Assembly (NCBI GenBank): GCA_944321365.1
Contig: CALULA010000016.1
Location: 1 to 51,768 of the forward strand
Reading direction: 5' to 3'
DNA from: an uncultured Paraprevotella sp.
GTDB lineage: Bacteria; Bacteroidota; Bacteroidia; Bacteroidales; Bacteroidaceae
Length of the DNA stretch: 51,768 nucleotides
Position 1 is the stretch's first letter, and each line of letters starts with the position of its first letter. The notes below the pieces were generated by a model. It searched no databases, was not told where the DNA came from, and saw only the letters and a list, made by a program, of their open reading frames with translations. Positions 35,217-45,496 of this stretch are shown here, in pieces. The translations under genes and the position numbers were made by a program.

Positions 35217-36941
35217 ATGAAAATCCATATAAATAAGAATGTCGCCAAGCTGTTTTCAGCTGCGTTGTTGGCATCGTCGTTGACGGCTTGCGATGATTTC
35301 CTGAGCATCATTCCGCTGAACGAGGTGGTGTTGGAGAATTATTGGACGGAAGAGGGCGACGTGACTAGTGTGGTCAATTCCTGCTACTCTCAATTATGTA
35401 CGGCGGACTGCCTGAAACGTATGCTGATATGGGGCGAGATGCGTTCCGATAATCTGACTGCGGGAAACGGGGCACCGTTGGACCTTACCCGGTTGGCAGA
35501 GGAAAATTTGCTTGAGACGAACGGTTACACTGACTGGACGTCTTTCTACCAGTGTATCAACCGTTGCAACACCGTGTTGCATTATGCACCCTCAGTTTAT
35601 GAGATAGACCCGAACTATACAGAGGCTGAGCTGCGGGCTAATATCGCAGAAGTGACGGCCTTGCGCAGCCTGTGTTATTTCTATTTGATTCGTACGTTCC
35701 GCAATGTTCCTTACGTGACGGAACCTTCTATCGACGACGGGCAGAACTACGCAGTTCCGGCTTCGAGCTTTGATGAGGTGCTGGCAAACATCATTGCCGA
35801 CCTTGAGGCGGTGAAAGATGACGCTGTGCGTTCATACGGCGAGCCGGTTTATCACTCTTCGAGCGTGCTGAATGTCAACCGCATTACCCGTTACGGCATT
35901 TATGCCATGCTGGCAGACATGTATCTGTGGCAGGGCAATTACCAGCGGTGTATAGATTACTGCGATCTGATTATCGACTATAAGAAAGATGAATATGAGG
36001 AGATGCTGCAGGAACAGTCTACGTTGGACATTGAATTGTACGGCAATTTCCCGTTGATTTCAGAAGCACCCGGAACGTCAACCCGTGCCAGTACGACCTA
36101 CAATCAGATTTTCGGCTCATACGGAAACTCCTTTGAGAGTCTCTTTGAACTGAACTTTGTGGATTCCGAAACGCGGGAGAATGCTGCTGTAAAGGACTTC
36201 TACGGAAACTATAACAGTACGACTGTGGGACAGCTGGCTGCAACTCCTTTCCTGAATTCCGAGGTTGCCAACGGAAGCAACAGCTATTTCGACCGGACCG
36301 ACCTCCGTGCCTATGCGAACATGGCGGGTGAGTCGACGGTGCGCGTCCGCAAGTATGTGGCCAGCAACCTGGATTTTCTGGCGACAACGGTTACGGGTAA
36401 TGCACCGACTGTGAACGAAACTTCGCGGACTGCCAACGTGGCCAACTGGATTGTCTATCGTCTGACGGATGTCATGTTGATGAAAGCCGAGGCTGAAGTC
36501 GAGTTGGCCGGTAACATTGAGGAAGGCTCCACGCTCACTCCGGAGCAGGAGGCTCATTACCGTTCGGCGTTCTCTTGTGTCTCTGCAGTCTGGAAACGTG
36601 GCAATAACAAGCGTCTGGCCACCGACACCTTATTATATGAAAAATATGCGACTTCGCGGCAGACCATGGAAGATCTTGTAATGGACGAGCGTCAGCGTGA
36701 ATTGATGTTCGAGGGGAAACGCTGGTTCGATCTTGTGCGTATGTGCCGTCGTGACGGTAACAATACCCGGATGCTGAACAAGATCATGCCTAAATTCAGT
36801 GAAAACACTGTGGCATTGCGTATCCGTTTGTCGTCTGCCGATGCGCTGTACTATCCTTACAATGAGAAAGAGTTGCGTGCCAATCCCAATCTGGTACAGA
36901 ACCCGGCTTATAATAATGAATCTATAACCACAACCGAATAA
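35217..36941 (+). CDS. SusD/RagB-family surface glycan-binding lipoprotein 1
   Basis: The 574-residue lipoprotein has its lipobox at SSLTAC (Cys about 25) followed by DDFLSIIPLNEVVLENYW, the characteristic SusD start. TPR-like helices fill the N-terminal half, and the conserved ERQRELMFEGKRWFDLVRM lies near the C-terminus (written here in two parts: ERQRELMFEGKRW and FDLVRM). It caps the SusC barrel on the cell surface and binds glycan. ATG 35217 is chosen over TTG 35211. It is five bases before the next FAS1 gene. Confidence 0.93.
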   Translation: MKIHINKNVAKLFSAALLASSLTACDDFLSIIPLNEVVLENYWTEEGDVTSVVNSCYSQLCTADCLKRMLIWGEMRSDNLTAGNGAPLDLTRLAEENLLETNGYTDWTSFYQCINRCNTVLHYAPSVYEIDPNYTEAELRANIAEVTALRSLCYFYLIRTFRNVPYVTEPSIDDGQNYAVPASSFDEVLANIIADLEAVKDDAVRSYGEPVYHSSSVLNVNRITRYGIYAMLADMYLWQGNYQRCIDYCDLIIDYKKDEYEEMLQEQSTLDIELYGNFPLISEAPGTSTRASTTYNQIFGSYGNSFESLFELNFVDSETRENAAVKDFYGNYNSTTVGQLAATPFLNSEVANGSNSYFDRTDLRAYANMAGESTVRVRKYVASNLDFLATTVTGNAPTVNETSRTANVANWIVYRLTDVMLMKAEAEVELAGNIEEGSTLTPEQEAHYRSAFSCVSAVWKRGNNKRLATDTLLYEKYATSRQTMEDLVMDERQRELMFEGKRWFDLVRMCRRDGNNTRMLNKIMPKFSENTVALRIRLSSADALYYPYNEKELRANPNLVQNPAYNNESITTTE

Positions 36942-36946
36942 GTGAT

Positions 36947-38875
36947 ATGAAAAGAATAAATAAAATACTAATGCGGCTCGTCCTGGCGGTTCTGGCTGTT
37001 CCGGCTTTCATGGCGTCATGTTCGGATGACCCACTGCCACAGAACTACTATACGTTTACGGGCGAGATGGTGTCGGACTATCTGCAGAACCGCTCCGAAG
37101 AATACAGTGACTTTATTGCCATTCTGCAGCGTTCCGGTCTGTATGGAATGATGGCCACTTATGGCAGTTACACTTGTCTGGCTCCCAACAACAGTGCCGT
37201 GCAGCTCTACCTGAAAGAGCGCGGAATGACCAGCGTGGACCAGCTTTCCAAGGAAGACTGCGATACGTTGGCCTGGAATCACATCATCGACGAGAAGGCT
37301 TACTTTACGACCGATCTGTCGGACGGTAACATTCCGAGCGCGAACATGAACGGCCGTTACCTGACTTTCTCCAGCGATTCGGATGCCATGAACTCCAACA
37401 ATGTGACTTACTACATAAACCAGAGCTGCCGGCTCGTCGTGCGCGACGACTCCGTAGAAAATGGAGTGGTGCATACGCTCGACCATGTGATTGTGCCGCA
37501 GTCCTTCTATTTGCCCGATTTGTTGGCCGAGGATTCCACCGTCTCGCTCTTCTACGAGGCATTGATGCTGACCGGCATGGACGATTCCCTGAAGCAATAT
37601 ATCGATGAGACTTACACTTGTGGCGAAGATTCCGTCAACCAGGATATGTCTATAACCACCGGTGGTGCTACTTATACGATGCGTTATGTGGGTACCCGCA
37701 TGAAGCGTTACACCGCTTTCGTGGAGAAGGACGAGGTCTATGCGGCGGCAGGAATCAACACGCTGGACGACCTGAAGGCTTATGCCAAGCAGGTGTACGA
37801 CGAGATGTATCCGGAGGATGCCGGACTGTATGATGAGGACTGGACAGACCGACGCAACCCGCTGAATCGATTCGTGTCCTATCATCTGCTGCCCTATTAC
37901 GGGGCTTATAACGACTGGACCGTGTATGGCGACGTGAAGACCACCTGTGCCAAGACCGACCTGATCGACTGTACCGACTGGTATACGACGATGCTTTCAC
38001 ACACGCTGATGAAAATGAGCACGCCTTCCGAAGGTTTGTTTATCAACCGTAAAGGAGTGGGAGCGGCTTATACCGTACGGGGTACGCGAGTGCTCGCTCC
38101 GTCGGAGGTCGGCGATGTGGACCAGCAGGCTCTGAACGGTATCTATCACTACATAGATGAAATCCTGACCTACAATCCGACTACCCGCGATGTGGTGTTC
38201 AACGACCGTATCCGTATCAATGCCGTTACGCTCTCGCCGGAGTTCATGAACTGTGGTGCTCGCGGCAACACCGAGCGGGCCACCGGTTTCAAGGTTGTTG
38301 AAGGATGGGATTTCCACGGTCGCACGCCGACGATGACGCTGCGTAAACGCGATGTCTGGATGGTGACCTATGCCGACTGTGTCGACATGGTGGGGCAGTT
38401 CGATGTGACGTTCAAGCTGCATCCCGTACCCAAGGCCGGTAGTTACGAGGTTCGTTTCGCCTACGGTTGGGGGGCTATGCGAGGAAAAGTGCAGATTTAC
38501 TTCGGCACCGATCCCGACGGACTGCTGCCCATGGGATTGCCTATCGATCTGACGATATGGCCGGCCGATCCTTCTATCGGTTGGGTGGCCGATACCGGCG
38601 ATGAAGAGACAGACCGTGCAATGGACAAAGCCATGCATAACCGTGGTTATATGAAGGATATGGATTCTTGGGCACAGGGCGGTCAGAACATACTGCGTGA
38701 GCAAGGGGCCAAGCTGCGCAAGATTCTGGTGACGGAGAATATGAGTCCTGATGAGGATTATTACGTCCGTATCAAACTGGTGATCGACAATCCGCAGGCC
38801 GAGTTCCCCATCAACTACTTCGAGTTGGTGCCCAAGAGCATCTATGCCGGTGTGGAGGCAGAGGACACTCATTAA
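36947..38875 (+). CDS. FAS1-domain lipoprotein 2, with C-terminal jelly-roll-like module
   Basis: The 642-residue product has a lipobox at AFMASC (Cys about 25). A FAS1 domain (about 40-185) shows DFIAILQRSGLYGMMATYG, TCLAPNNSAVQLYL and HTLDHVIVP. A second FAS1-like region spans about 190-430. The C-terminal 180 residues (FDVTFKLHPVPKAGSYEVRF onward) look like a beta-sandwich of carbohydrate-binding type. It starts five bases after SusD 1. I expect a surface glycan-binding role. Confidence 0.75.
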   Translation: MKRINKILMRLVLAVLAVPAFMASCSDDPLPQNYYTFTGEMVSDYLQNRSEEYSDFIAILQRSGLYGMMATYGSYTCLAPNNSAVQLYLKERGMTSVDQLSKEDCDTLAWNHIIDEKAYFTTDLSDGNIPSANMNGRYLTFSSDSDAMNSNNVTYYINQSCRLVVRDDSVENGVVHTLDHVIVPQSFYLPDLLAEDSTVSLFYEALMLTGMDDSLKQYIDETYTCGEDSVNQDMSITTGGATYTMRYVGTRMKRYTAFVEKDEVYAAAGINTLDDLKAYAKQVYDEMYPEDAGLYDEDWTDRRNPLNRFVSYHLLPYYGAYNDWTVYGDVKTTCAKTDLIDCTDWYTTMLSHTLMKMSTPSEGLFINRKGVGAAYTVRGTRVLAPSEVGDVDQQALNGIYHYIDEILTYNPTTRDVVFNDRIRINAVTLSPEFMNCGARGNTERATGFKVVEGWDFHGRTPTMTLRKRDVWMVTYADCVDMVGQFDVTFKLHPVPKAGSYEVRFAYGWGAMRGKVQIYFGTDPDGLLPMGLPIDLTIWPADPSIGWVADTGDEETDRAMDKAMHNRGYMKDMDSWAQGGQNILREQGAKLRKILVTENMSPDEDYYVRIKLVIDNPQAEFPINYFELVPKSIYAGVEAEDTH

Positions 38876-38901
38876 TGTAAACTCATAAAACAAGCAGATT
38901 C

Positions 38902-40509
38902 ATGAAAACAAGCAATAAGTTCAAGTTTATGGTGATGGCGGTCGCAGCTCTTGCGGCTGCCGCCTGCACCGACACGTGGGATGAGCATTACGGCAATGGC
39001 AGTAGCCCCGTGTCCGACAAGACGCTCCTGCAGTTGGTGGAAGAGTCAGCCGACTTGTCTGATTTTCTCACAGTGCTGCAGCATACACATGTGTTCAATA
39101 ACAACAAGCCTACAGAAGTGACTTATGCCGAATTGCTGGGCAGCGACCAGACCTTCACTGTATGGGCACCCAAGAACGGCACGTTCAATGTCGATTCCCT
39201 TCTGAACGAATGTCAGACGGTGGCCGGGGATTCCATGTGCGGACAGCACTTTGTGCAGAACCACATCGCGCATTACATCTCCAACAATACCGCGACAAAG
39301 TCGGTGATGATGCTCAACGATAAATACCTCGACATGGAGAACGGCACGATGCATGGCGTTTCTTATGAGCCGGGGCGTGCCAATGAGCCGGCCATGAACG
39401 GCATCCTGCATGTCCTTTCCGGTGAGATTCCCTACATATATAATATATATGAAGGACTGACCACCCTGCCGGAATATGCCGGTATCGGGTCTGTGTTCAA
39501 GAAGTATGAGAAGCTGGAGCTGGATGAAAACTCCAGCATCCAGAGCGGTATCGTGGACGGCAACATCGTCTATTCCGATTCCGTGCTCTACCGTTCCAAC
39601 ATTCTGTTCAATACGTTCGACCGCATCAACGATGAGGACAGTAACTTCATTATGCTGGTGCCGGAGGCGCAGATTTGGGATAAAGTGTACGGCGAGGCCC
39701 TGACTTACTTCAATTATGGCAATGTCAACAAGGCCGACTCCCTGCAGCAGTACTATGCCGGCACGGCACTGATTCGTGATTTGGTGTACAACCGCAACGT
39801 GGGTTGTCTTCACATGGCCGATTCCGTTTATTCCACCTCTTATGTCATCAACGATGAAGAGCAGCGTCATGTTTACTACAAACCGCTTGCTCCCGGTGGC
39901 ATTTTCTCGTCTACTTATGTGCGCGACACGATGGAATGCAGCAACGGAGCCATCTACAATCTGTATGATTGGCCGTTCACTCCGGAGCAGATCTACTTTT
40001 ATCCGGTGAAGACTGAGGGCGAGAACGTAAGTCTGATTCGTGAATATTCCTTGTGTACCTATAGTGTGCGTTCTGTGGTGGCCGACAGTGTTTCCGACAA
40101 CTACCTTGTGATTTCGCCTCAGGCTAACAACTCTCAGTGGCGAATGACATTCCAGATTCCGGAAGTCCTCTCCGGACGTTACGATGTCTGTGCGGTGGTC
40201 CTGCCGCGTACGGTCTACGATCCGAATAACAGAAACTGGTATCCGTGCAAGTTCAAGGCAACTCTTAACTATGTGAATGAGGATGGGACAAACGGAAGCT
40301 ATCCTTTCGATGAGGTTCAGAACGATCCTTATCGCGTGGATACGGTGAAGCTGGGCACTTTTACTATTCCGGTTTGCAGTTACGGGCAGACTAATCCTGT
40401 CGTCAGTCTGAGACTGGAGTGCAGCATTGCCGCAAATCAGTTCCGCTTTAACCGTGAGATGTATCTTGATTGCTTATATTTTAAACCTAACAGAGAAGAA
40501 GAGGAATAG
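38902..40509 (+). CDS. FAS1-domain lipoprotein 3, with C-terminal jelly-roll-like module
   Basis: The 535-residue product has a lipobox at LAAAAC (Cys about 22) followed by TDTWDEHYG, a start seen in Bacteroides FAS1 lipoproteins. One clear FAS1 domain covers about 40-185 (LLQLVEESADLSDFLTVLQH, TFTVWAPKNGTF, GILHVLSGEIPY), with a weaker second copy to about 370. The end (WRMTFQIPEVLSGRYDVCAV onward) is beta-sandwich-like and resembles that of the preceding gene product. It lies 26 bases after it and four bases before SusC 2. Confidence 0.77.
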   Translation: MKTSNKFKFMVMAVAALAAAACTDTWDEHYGNGSSPVSDKTLLQLVEESADLSDFLTVLQHTHVFNNNKPTEVTYAELLGSDQTFTVWAPKNGTFNVDSLLNECQTVAGDSMCGQHFVQNHIAHYISNNTATKSVMMLNDKYLDMENGTMHGVSYEPGRANEPAMNGILHVLSGEIPYIYNIYEGLTTLPEYAGIGSVFKKYEKLELDENSSIQSGIVDGNIVYSDSVLYRSNILFNTFDRINDEDSNFIMLVPEAQIWDKVYGEALTYFNYGNVNKADSLQQYYAGTALIRDLVYNRNVGCLHMADSVYSTSYVINDEEQRHVYYKPLAPGGIFSSTYVRDTMECSNGAIYNLYDWPFTPEQIYFYPVKTEGENVSLIREYSLCTYSVRSVVADSVSDNYLVISPQANNSQWRMTFQIPEVLSGRYDVCAVVLPRTVYDPNNRNWYPCKFKATLNYVNEDGTNGSYPFDEVQNDPYRVDTVKLGTFTIPVCSYGQTNPVVSLRLECSIAANQFRFNREMYLDCLYFKPNREEEE

Positions 40510-40513
40510 TGCC

Positions 40514-43500
40514 ATGAAACATATCTTATCAACATTTTGCCTGATGGCTGCTGTCACAGCTCCGGTGACGGCTCAAGAGGCGGTACAGGATACTGTCCGG
40601 GCAACAGCTGCGGATTCGGCCCAAACGGTGAAGAAAACGGTGCCAGACGTGCCGATGCGTGAAATCAAAGGACATGTTTACGACAATGCTACCGGAGAGC
40701 CGGCAGCGGGTGTGAGTGTCTCTGCTTACAATGATGCGCGTTATGCCGCGATGACCGACGAGAACGGAGCTTATACCATTGACGTTCCTGTTTATGTTAC
40801 CTCGTTATGGATGCGTGCCGAGGGCTACAGTCCTTTGCAGGTAGCGGTGGGGAAAGGCGACCGTCCGGTAGATGCCCGCGTGTTTAGTGATACGTTCGGG
40901 CAGATGTACGAGTCCTATGCTTCGGCTACGACCCACAAGACCGTGGAGGTAGACTACAACAACAACGATGTGAGCATCGATCCGCAGATCCAGAGCAAGT
41001 TGGGTGGCGATGTGCATACCATTACCCGTAGCGGTGTGCCGGGCATGGGCGTGTCCATGTTCATGAACGGTTTGAACTCCCTCAATGTCAATGCGCAGCC
41101 GCTGATTGTCATCGACGGGGTGGTGACCGACATGCTTTTGTCGTCTCCTTCCATTCATGACGGCTTTTTCAATAACATCCTGTCGAACATCATGGTGGAG
41201 GACATCGAGAAAATTACCGTGCTGAAGAACGGTACTGCCGTCTACGGTGCCAAGGGAGCCAACGGAGTCATCCTCATCGACACCAAGCGCAACAAGAGCA
41301 TGGCTACGAAGATCGACGTGTCCATCGGCGGCAGCTACCAGTTGTTGCCCAAGTCGCAGGATCTGATGAACGCCGACCAGTACCGCATCTATGCTTCCGA
41401 GCTGATCGGTACGACCGGAACAAAGGTCAACAGCTTCAAGTTCCTGCAGACCGATCCCAATTACTATTATTATAATATGTATCATAACAATACGGACTGG
41501 CAGGATCAGGTCTATGAGGAAGCTTTCACGCAGAATTACAGCATCAACGTGCAGGGCGGTGACGATGTGGCCAACTATAACCTTTCCGTGGGTTATGCCG
41601 CAGCCGACGCCACGTTGAAGAACAACTCCTATTCCCGCTTCAACCTGCGCCTGAACTCCGATATCGTGTTGGCCAAGAATCTTACGGTACGTTTCGATGC
41701 TTCTTACAGCGACGTGACGCGGGACATGCGCGATGACGGCGTGCCCGCTTCGCTCGACGACGGAGTCATTTCCTCACCGGCCTTCCTGAGTCAGATCAAG
41801 TCACCGTTCCTGAGTCCGTATGCTTTCGACAGCAATGGCAATGTGTCTTCTTACCTGGCAGAGGCCGATGACTATCTGTCCGATGTGTTGCCCACACAGT
41901 CATACCGCAATTCGCTGGCCAATCCGCTCTTTATTCTCCAGAACGGCGACGGCGACAATAAGAACTATTTCGGCAACCGTCTGATTACACTGGCTGTTAC
42001 GCCGAAGTGGAACATCAACAAATACTGGAGCGTTGCGGAGCATTTTGCTTTCCAGTTGCTGAATACCGACGAGAACGCTTATTTGCCGGTGAACGGCACG
42101 CCCTCTTTCGATGTTGAGGGAGTGGCAGAGGGACTGTCCAACCGGGCTTCCGCCCTGGCTGCCCGTCAGACCGTGCTTATGAGCCACACTTATTTCGACT
42201 ATGCCCGTCGTTTCAAGGCGCACTACCTCAATGTGAAAGGCGGATTGCGCTATCAGCATACTTCTTATCAGCTGAACACGCAGGTGGGTTACAACAGCGG
42301 TAACGACAAGACTCCGAACATGTCGCAGAACCTGCTCTACAAATCCACCGATGGTACGGAGAGCGAGGTGGTGGACATGACCTACTATCTTTCGGCTGAT
42401 TACAACTGGCGTGAGCGTTACTATCTTACGGCAGCTCTCAGCATGGCCGGCAGTTCCAAGTTCGGTACCGACGCTCCCGACGGCGTGAAGATAGGCAATT
42501 ACTCCTGGGGATTCTTCCCGTCGGTGCAGGCCGCCTGGGTGATGACCAACGAGTCATGGATGAAAGACAGTTATCTGGACTACCTGCGGCTCAACGTAGG
42601 CTTCGATATGGTGGGTAATGATGATATCAACAGCCAGGCGTCGCGCACGTATTTCGTGGCAGAGAAGCTCTGGAATCTTTCTACCGGCCTGTCCATGGGG
42701 AACATCGGCAATACACGTCTGCAGTGGGAGACCACGGCACGCTGGACCGCCGGACTGGACCTCGCCACATTGAACAACCGTTTGAGCCTGGGTTTCAACT
42801 TCTTCCATGGCCGCACTTCCAACCTGCTCAACTTGAGCACGCTCTCTTACATCAGCGGCTTGAAGACCAACTGGGCCAACAGCGGCGAGCTGAAGAATGT
42901 CGGTTTCGACGTCAGTGTGCAGGGCAAGTTGCTCGACCTGAAAGACTGGAAATGGTCTCTCGGACTGAGTGCCGGTCATTATAAGAATGAGCTGACCTCA
43001 TTGCCCAACGGCTCTTTCATCACTGAGCTTTACGGTGCGAACATCCTTTCACAGGTGGGACAGCCCGTCGGCGTGTTCTATGGCTACAAGACCGACGGTG
43101 TGTTCTCCACTACGGCCGAGGCTGAGGAGGCTGCCCTTTATCAGGTGGACGAGACGGGAACCAAGACTTACTTCCAGGCCGGTGACATGAAGTTCGTGGA
43201 TGCCGACGGCAATCACGAGATCAATGAGGCCGACATGCAGGTCATCGGTGATCCCAATCCCGATCTTTACGGTAACATCTTCACCAATGTACGTTGGAAG
43301 AACCTGTCGCTCGACGTCGTGTTCAACTACTCACTGGGCAATGATGTATACAACTACCAGCGCAGTGTGCTGGAGAGCGGGTCGCGTTTCTATAACCAGA
43401 CCACAGCCATGCTGTCGCGCTGGACACACGAGGGACAGGTGACCGACATCCCGCGCATCAGTTACCTCGACGAGTCGGGCAACAGCCGCTTCTCCGACCG

Positions 43501-43747
43501 TTGGATTGAAGACGGCTCTTACCTGAGGTTGAAGAACATCACCCTGAGCTATTACATTCCCATCCGCAGCACTTATCTGCAGGGCATCACCATCTGGGGG
43601 GCGGCCAACAACCTGGTGACCTTCACGAAGTATCTGGGCATCGATCCGGAGTTCAGTGCTGACAACACCGTCTTGTCGATGGGTATCGACCGCGGACTGC
43701 TGGCTCAGAGCCGTAATTTCTCATTGGGTGTAAAGATTAACTTGTAA
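40514..43747 (+). CDS. SusC/RagA-family TonB-linked outer-membrane transporter 2, divergent plug
   Basis: The 1077-residue protein has a signal peptide ending VTAPVTAQE, then an Ala/Thr-rich linker and a CarboxypepD_reg domain (about 52-130, REIKGHVYDNATGEPAAG). The plug is shorter and diverged: FMNGLNSLNVNAQPLIVIDG replaces the usual RIRG form, though ITVLKNGTAVYGAKGANGVI is kept. The barrel ends in Leu (VKINL) rather than Phe. ATG 40514 is chosen: the signal peptide begins there, and 40427 lies inside the preceding gene. It resembles transporter 1 only at family level, so the substrate may differ in size or decoration. Confidence 0.92.
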   Translation: MKHILSTFCLMAAVTAPVTAQEAVQDTVRATAADSAQTVKKTVPDVPMREIKGHVYDNATGEPAAGVSVSAYNDARYAAMTDENGAYTIDVPVYVTSLWMRAEGYSPLQVAVGKGDRPVDARVFSDTFGQMYESYASATTHKTVEVDYNNNDVSIDPQIQSKLGGDVHTITRSGVPGMGVSMFMNGLNSLNVNAQPLIVIDGVVTDMLLSSPSIHDGFFNNILSNIMVEDIEKITVLKNGTAVYGAKGANGVILIDTKRNKSMATKIDVSIGGSYQLLPKSQDLMNADQYRIYASELIGTTGTKVNSFKFLQTDPNYYYYNMYHNNTDWQDQVYEEAFTQNYSINVQGGDDVANYNLSVGYAAADATLKNNSYSRFNLRLNSDIVLAKNLTVRFDASYSDVTRDMRDDGVPASLDDGVISSPAFLSQIKSPFLSPYAFDSNGNVSSYLAEADDYLSDVLPTQSYRNSLANPLFILQNGDGDNKNYFGNRLITLAVTPKWNINKYWSVAEHFAFQLLNTDENAYLPVNGTPSFDVEGVAEGLSNRASALAARQTVLMSHTYFDYARRFKAHYLNVKGGLRYQHTSYQLNTQVGYNSGNDKTPNMSQNLLYKSTDGTESEVVDMTYYLSADYNWRERYYLTAALSMAGSSKFGTDAPDGVKIGNYSWGFFPSVQAAWVMTNESWMKDSYLDYLRLNVGFDMVGNDDINSQASRTYFVAEKLWNLSTGLSMGNIGNTRLQWETTARWTAGLDLATLNNRLSLGFNFFHGRTSNLLNLSTLSYISGLKTNWANSGELKNVGFDVSVQGKLLDLKDWKWSLGLSAGHYKNELTSLPNGSFITELYGANILSQVGQPVGVFYGYKTDGVFSTTAEAEEAALYQVDETGTKTYFQAGDMKFVDADGNHEINEADMQVIGDPNPDLYGNIFTNVRWKNLSLDVVFNYSLGNDVYNYQRSVLESGSRFYNQTTAMLSRWTHEGQVTDIPRISYLDESGNSRFSDRWIEDGSYLRLKNITLSYYIPIRSTYLQGITIWGAANNLVTFTKYLGIDPEFSADNTVLSMGIDRGLLAQSRNFSLGVKINL

Positions 43748-43767
43748 CCACACATATTGAAACTGTC

Positions 43768-45441
43768 ATGAAGAAGAACAAGATATTTATCATGGGACTG
43801 GCCCTTACGCTCGGAGCGGGGGCCGCCCTTACCTCCTGCGTCGATACGGACTCCACCCTGGTGGACTTCGATCCTCAGCTGTCTTCGCCCAACGATACGG
43901 TATATTCCCTCCTGGGCGTCCTCAAGAAGATGCAGACCATAGCCGACCGCACAGTCATCCTCGGCGACCTGAAAGGCGAACTGACCGCCGTGACCGAGGA
44001 TGCTACCACCGCCCTGCAGGAAGTGGCCAACTTCACGGCCACGACGGAGAACGTCTATAATGCGCCGGAAGATTATTATGCGGTCATTCAGAATTGCAAC
44101 TACTACATCGCTCATGCCGACACCAACCTGTCGCTGCGTGGTGAAAAGGTATTCATCCGCGAGTATGCCGCAGTGAAGGCTTTCCGGGCGTGGACCTATC
44201 TGCAACTGGCCATTCACTATGGCAAAGTGCCTTTTTACACTAAGCCGTTGCTCACGGAGGCCGAGGCCGACCCGTCGCTCTATCCCAAGTATGACGTGCG
44301 GCAGATTTGCGAGTATTTCATTCCCGATCTGGCACCGTATGTAGAGACCGACGTGCCTCTTGGAGCATCGTATACCGATCGCTTCCTGCCGGTGCGCGTT
44401 CTCCTGGGAGACCTCTGCCTGTGGGCCGGACGCTATCGTGAGGCTGCCCAGTATTACCACGACTATCTTACGCATAACGACAACCCGCAGCCTCCGGTGC
44501 CTTCCGAGATAGAGTATCGCTGGTCCTCTTATGAGTTCAAGGGCTTTACGACGTCTTCATACGGCGGTGCTCTTTTGGCATACAATCAGATGGAGAGTCT
44601 GGAATATAACGGGACAGTCAGCTATCTGGATGACATCTACATCTCCACGGATGACAACCGTTATTACTATCAGGCCACAGCATCGCAGGCACTGAGCGAG
44701 CTGTCGGCGTCGCAGCATTTCACGCTGGTGTACACCGATCCCACCACAAATCTGCCCGACACGGTCTATCCGGCAGAGAATCAGGTGTATCAAGACAGCC
44801 GGATGAAAGGTGACCTGCGCTTCTTCAGCAAGGTCTCTTCGGGCTACAGTGCCGGTACGGACGGTTATTCGCGTTACACACAGTCCATGCAGCTGTTGTC
44901 TGCCACCGCCATTCCTTACTATTATCTCTCCGATGTCTACCTGCGCATGGCGGAAGCCTACAACCGTGCCGGGCTGCCTCAGTCGGCCTTTGCCATACTG
45001 AAGTATGGCTTGAGCACCCAGACCGTGTCCAGATATGTCAGTCAGGAAGAGCGCGACCGCGCCGGATCGCTGCTCACGTGGAGCCAGTATGACTTCATCA
45101 CGCAGGGAATGACCACCGGAACGGTGAATACGCGGGGCATCCATAGCTATGGATGTGGCGACGCTTATGCCGACACGCTCTATTATGTCATGCCGGAACT
45201 GCCGTCGGAAGAGGATTCCATTCTCTATGTGGAAGACCTTATCTGCAACGAGATGGCCTTGGAGGGAAGCTTCAATTTCACCGGACAGCGTTTCGCCGAC
45301 CTGCAGCGCATAGCCCTGCGGCGTGACGACAACAGCTTCCTGGCCCGCAAGGTGGCAGGCCGGAATGGCGAGGACAACTTCGATACGGAGCTTTACAACA
45401 GGTTGTTGGACCGCAACAACTGGTATCTCCCGTTGGAGTAA
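43768..45441 (+). CDS. SusD/RagB-family lipoprotein 2
   Basis: The 557-residue lipoprotein has its lipobox at AALTSC (Cys about 24). The start VDTDSTLVDFDPQLSSPNDT and the helix YAAVKAFRAWTYLQLAIHYGKVPF, given here in part, are of the divergent SusD group, and the end has FNFTGQRFADLQRIALRRDD where classical SusD has GKRWFDL. It follows SusC 2 by 20 bases and is its likely surface lid. It closes the seven-gene operon; a long hairpin follows. Confidence 0.9.
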   Translation: MKKNKIFIMGLALTLGAGAALTSCVDTDSTLVDFDPQLSSPNDTVYSLLGVLKKMQTIADRTVILGDLKGELTAVTEDATTALQEVANFTATTENVYNAPEDYYAVIQNCNYYIAHADTNLSLRGEKVFIREYAAVKAFRAWTYLQLAIHYGKVPFYTKPLLTEAEADPSLYPKYDVRQICEYFIPDLAPYVETDVPLGASYTDRFLPVRVLLGDLCLWAGRYREAAQYYHDYLTHNDNPQPPVPSEIEYRWSSYEFKGFTTSSYGGALLAYNQMESLEYNGTVSYLDDIYISTDDNRYYYQATASQALSELSASQHFTLVYTDPTTNLPDTVYPAENQVYQDSRMKGDLRFFSKVSSGYSAGTDGYSRYTQSMQLLSATAIPYYYLSDVYLRMAEAYNRAGLPQSAFAILKYGLSTQTVSRYVSQEERDRAGSLLTWSQYDFITQGMTTGTVNTRGIHSYGCGDAYADTLYYVMPELPSEEDSILYVEDLICNEMALEGSFNFTGQRFADLQRIALRRDDNSFLARKVAGRNGEDNFDTELYNRLLDRNNWYLPLE

Positions 45442-45453
45442 ATACGAAAAAAA

Positions 45454-45496
45454 ACATGCCGCAGGAGCCTGATTTACAGGTGCTCCTGCAGCATGT
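45454..45496 (+). terminator. Hairpin after the FAS1/SusCD operon
   Basis: A 15-base arm at 45454-45468 (beginning ACATGCCGCAGG) pairs with 45482-45496 (ending GCAGCATGT) with one mismatch, and CCTG/CAGG extends it to a loop of five bases. No T-run follows on the plus strand, and an A-run precedes it. Its right arm overlaps the distal operator half-site of the next gene by three bases. Confidence 0.7.
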
